Source of the DNA: Chloroflexota bacterium
GTDB lineage: Bacteria > Chloroflexota > Dehalococcoidia > SM23-28-2 > RBG-16-64-32
Assembly: GCA_022561095.1 (NCBI GenBank)
Contig: JADFRV010000113.1
Coordinates: 1-7,387 of the forward strand
Reading direction: 5' to 3'
Length of the DNA stretch: 7,387 nucleotides
This document shows, piece after piece, positions 5,341-7,387 of the stretch. The translations under genes were made by a program, and so were the position numbers. Every line of letters begins with the position of its first letter. The stretch's first letter is position 1. A model generated the notes under the pieces. The model ran no database searches and was not told the DNA's origin. It saw only the letters and a list, made by a program, of their open reading frames with translations.

Positions 5341-5399
5341 GGCCAGAAATCAACAGGACCGGCAGGTCAGCCTTGAGCAAGGGTTACCCTGTCGCTCTC

Positions 5400-6152
5400 T
5401 CATCCTAGTTTTCGCGTTCCCTGTAGCGCAGGAACGTCCGGGTTCAGTACGTAGCGGATCCGGGGAAATCCCGTGTCGGCTTGCGCGAATGAGGCGACCA
5501 CGGGATAGACAAGATCGACGCCTTCAGCGAACCAGGCCGCCGGGGTAAATACGGTTATTTCCGGACGCCCACGCTGCGCGCGATGGAAGCGATACTCGGG
5601 GTCGACCTGCACAAGGACAGCCTTGTTCCCATCCTCACCAGGCAAGCGCGCGAGATTCATGTTCGCTACGTACTGTATGTCTGCACCAGAGATCGGCTCA
5701 GGGCCCACCAGAGAAGCGTGCAGTATCTCGGCGCCGCCTGCTGTGACGTTGGCTGTTATGCGGTCGTGATACTGATGGAGACGAACGTCGGCATGACGGC
5801 AGGTATAGCCCCAGCGATTTCCCAGGGCCGTGCCGGCCTCCTCCGAGTCGCTGTAGGCCATAAGGAGGTAGCCACGAGGTCGCACGCCTGCCCGGCAGCC
5901 GATGCGGACCTGCGCAAGGTGGAAGGGTCCGACAGGACTGTCCGGAAAGCGCGCAACGGAGAAGATCGCGATCGGCGGGATGGTTGGATGAAGCGCCTGC
6001 GGCAGAAGTTCCGTCATATTCCCATCGTCGATCTCGAACGTCAGCTGGAGGATATCGACGCCCTTTATCTCCCACGGGTCACCATCAAGCCCGGACATCC
6101 GCGGAGCGCCTTCGAGGATCGGGCCGATATCCAGCGTGCCGAAGATGGGCAT
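5400..6152 (-). CDS. Acetoacetate decarboxylase-fold protein lacking the catalytic lysine pair
   Basis: This 250-residue protein has the length and layout of the acetoacetate decarboxylase (ADC) family. A hydrophobic N-terminal half includes LLPQALHPTIPPIAIFSVAR (49-68) and GPFHLAQVRIGCR (75-87), followed by RGYLLMAYSDSEEA and the central LGNRWGYTCRHADVRL (110-125). Classical ADCs have a Pro-Lys-Lys at this point, the first Lys forming the Schiff base. Here the aligned residues are T117, C118 and R119, so the lysine is missing and normal decarboxylation is unlikely. It may bind or reshape a keto-acid-like or lipophilic product of the neighbouring flavoenzyme, which is inference. The ATG overlaps the oxidoreductase stop (TGATG), and AGGAGG sits 6 bases upstream inside the preceding gene, showing translational coupling. 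No signal peptide is seen. Residues up to about 20 are less conserved with the family. Confidence 0.75.
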   Translation of the reverse strand: MPIFGTLDIGPILEGAPRMSGLDGDPWEIKGVDILQLTFEIDDGNMTELLPQALHPTIPPIAIFSVARFPDSPVGPFHLAQVRIGCRAGVRPRGYLLMAYSDSEEAGTALGNRWGYTCRHADVRLHQYHDRITANVTAGGAEILHASLVGPEPISGADIQYVANMNLARLPGEDGNKAVLVQVDPEYRFHRAQRGRPEITVFTPAAWFAEGVDLVYPVVASFAQADTGFPRIRYVLNPDVPALQGTRKLG

Positions 6153-7261
6153 CAGCTGCCTCCTGTTGCGGCGACCTCAGTTGAGGCCGCCTGGAATTTC
6201 GGCATCACCTCAGAAGCGAATAGCCGCATGCTCTCTAGCACTTCCGCCTGAGGGATCGTTTCTATGGTGTTTAGAAGGAAGTTGATACGGTCGACGCCAA
6301 CCGACTCCCAATTCTTAACAACCTCAGCGATGCGCTCGGGATCGCCGATGCACAGCCCTTCGGGGACGCCCCCACTCTCGCCGGGGCCCGCGACCTCCTG
6401 TCGCAGTTGGGGCAGCAGACCGAGCGACGGGTAGGAGCGCGTTGGGTAGGCCTCGCGGGCTGCGAGGAGCTGTGCGGCCAGATAGTTGAAGGTCCCAGAG
6501 AGACGCTGGCCCGTCTTGATGCCGGCCTCGCGGTCTTCATGGCAGTAGAGGAAGTTCACAGTATTGACCTGCTCATTGACGAAGGCGCCGACCGGCTCAC
6601 AGGAACGGATGCGGCGGCGATATTCAGCGATCTTCTTCTCCTGCTCGCCGAACCCCCCGAACGTCAGGCCGAGGCTGCCGAGGCCCCGCTCCGCCGCGTC
6701 TAGCTCGGTCCCCGGACTGGTCACCGCCACCCACATCGGCGGATGCGGCTTCTGGTACGGCTTGGGAAGAATCGCCCGCTTGGGCATGGAGAAGGAGTAG
6801 CCCTGGTGACTGAAACGCTCCTGGGTCCACATGGCCGGCAAGCAGCGGACCATCTCGTCCCAAGTCTTCTTTGTGTCATCCGGGTTCGCCTGGAAGCCGC
6901 CAAGCTCTGTCCATGTAGCTGAGCGGCCGGTTCCCATCTCTAGCCGGCCGCCGGAGATGATGTCGAGTACAGCGGCACGCTCAGCGATGCGCACTGGGTG
7001 GTTGAACTGGGGAACGCAGACCACGATGCCATGGCCCACTCGAATTCGGCGCGTCTGCACTGCACAGGCCGTCAAGAAGATCTCCGGGGCAGAACAGTGA
7101 GAGTACTCTTCAAGGAAGTGATGCTCAACTGCCCAGACCTGATCGAAGCCGAGTTCATCGGCAAGCCTGACCTGCTCCAAGGCATGCTCGTATACCGTCC
7201 GCTCGGCCTCCCGGTCCCACGGGCGGGGGACGGAGAGTTCATAGAAGACTCCGAATTTCAT
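6152..7261 (-). CDS. LLM-class (luciferase-like) flavin-dependent oxidoreductase
   Basis: This is a 369-residue TIM-barrel enzyme of the bacterial-luciferase superfamily, which uses FMN(H2) or F420 to oxidise or reduce small organic substrates. Diagnostic blocks are MKFGVFYELSVPRPW at the N-terminus, LADELGFDQVWAVEHHFLEE (33-52), TRRIRVGHGIVV (70-81), AAVLDIISGGRLEMGTGRS (96-114) and PKPYQKPHPPMWVAVTSPG (166-184). The C-terminal part (GDPERIAEVVKNWESVGVDR) carries the usual cofactor-side helix. The length is normal. The start is fixed by AGGAGG (7268-7273), 6 bases from the ATG. It is the first gene of a two-gene operon with the ADC-fold protein and has its own promoter about 70 bases upstream. 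Substrate and cofactor cannot be read from sequence; a monooxygenase acting on a carbonyl or aliphatic compound is a reasonable guess. Confidence 0.92.
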   Translation of the reverse strand: MKFGVFYELSVPRPWDREAERTVYEHALEQVRLADELGFDQVWAVEHHFLEEYSHCSAPEIFLTACAVQTRRIRVGHGIVVCVPQFNHPVRIAERAAVLDIISGGRLEMGTGRSATWTELGGFQANPDDTKKTWDEMVRCLPAMWTQERFSHQGYSFSMPKRAILPKPYQKPHPPMWVAVTSPGTELDAAERGLGSLGLTFGGFGEQEKKIAEYRRRIRSCEPVGAFVNEQVNTVNFLYCHEDREAGIKTGQRLSGTFNYLAAQLLAAREAYPTRSYPSLGLLPQLRQEVAGPGESGGVPEGLCIGDPERIAEVVKNWESVGVDRINFLLNTIETIPQAEVLESMRLFASEVMPKFQAASTEVAATGGS

Positions 7262-7328
7262 CTCGCACCTCCTGGACGGTCGATGATGCTACGAGCTTCC
7301 ATCTGGGGCTGATCTTCCTAGCAGGGAA

Positions 7329-7358
7329 AGCATAGCGCTGAGAGGGGAAAGACGTCAA
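7329..7358 (-). promoter_or_regulatory. Sigma70-type promoter of the oxidoreductase operon
   Basis: On the minus strand TTGACG (7353-7358) is followed after 18 bases by TATGCT (7329-7334). These match five and four of six consensus bases. Transcription would start near 7322 and leave a leader of about 60 bases containing the AGGAGG site. The beginning of the leader and the DNA upstream show no clear operator. Confidence 0.5.
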
Positions 7359-7387
7359 AGTCGCCGACACCACAGGCCCAATTGATA

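Noticed and set aside
5583..6251. Plus-strand 222-codon frame
   Set aside because: It lies antisense to the ADC-fold gene and its coupled junction with the oxidoreductase. The minus-strand product has clear family motifs and a ribosome-binding site, so this is a shadow.

Overview
This is a GC-rich bacterial window with five complete protein genes that can be assigned to families, two credible microproteins, and a nucleotidyltransferase gene cut by the left edge. The mix suggests a Chloroflexota-like organism: a tiny CxxH/CxxC zinc-ribbon protein, a His-rich microprotein, a GT4 glycosyltransferase next to a bacterial glycogen-debranching-type enzyme, and a luciferase-like flavin oxidoreductase. 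That placement comes from protein style and was not tested by any search.

Left part (1-1508). The window opens with the first 44 codons, on the minus strand, of a sugar/inositol-phosphate nucleotidyltransferase. Just upstream of it lies a short coding-like remnant (171-296). A 62-residue minus-strand zinc-ribbon microprotein follows, with its own extended -10 and a perfect GAAACGTTTC palindrome behind it. About 400 bases then hold no convincing gene. A consensus -35 promoter comes next, with an inverted repeat across its expected start, and it drives a 59-residue protein that is 20% histidine.

Middle part (1509-5311). A short control region carries two extended -10 elements and a long-stem hairpin. 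It leads into a plus-strand three-gene set: GT4 glycosyltransferase, a free-standing cytoplasmic BON-domain protein, and an amylo-alpha-1,6-glucosidase-like enzyme. This looks like an alpha-glucan or compatible-solute unit in which one enzyme adds sugars and the other trims alpha-1,6 branches. The BON protein's part is unknown.

Right part (5312-7387). A minus-strand two-gene operon converges on the glucan unit. An LLM-class flavin-dependent oxidoreductase is translationally coupled (TGATG) to an acetoacetate-decarboxylase-fold protein. The latter has Cys-Arg where the classical enzyme has its Lys-Lys catalytic pair, so it probably does not use the usual Schiff-base chemistry. A sigma70-type promoter precedes the pair, and a small hairpin sits between the two converging units.

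Most worth following up are the lysine-less ADC-fold protein coupled to a flavin oxidoreductase, the His-rich microprotein with its dedicated promoter and inverted repeat, and the unusual, possibly leaderless, start of the glucan operon.
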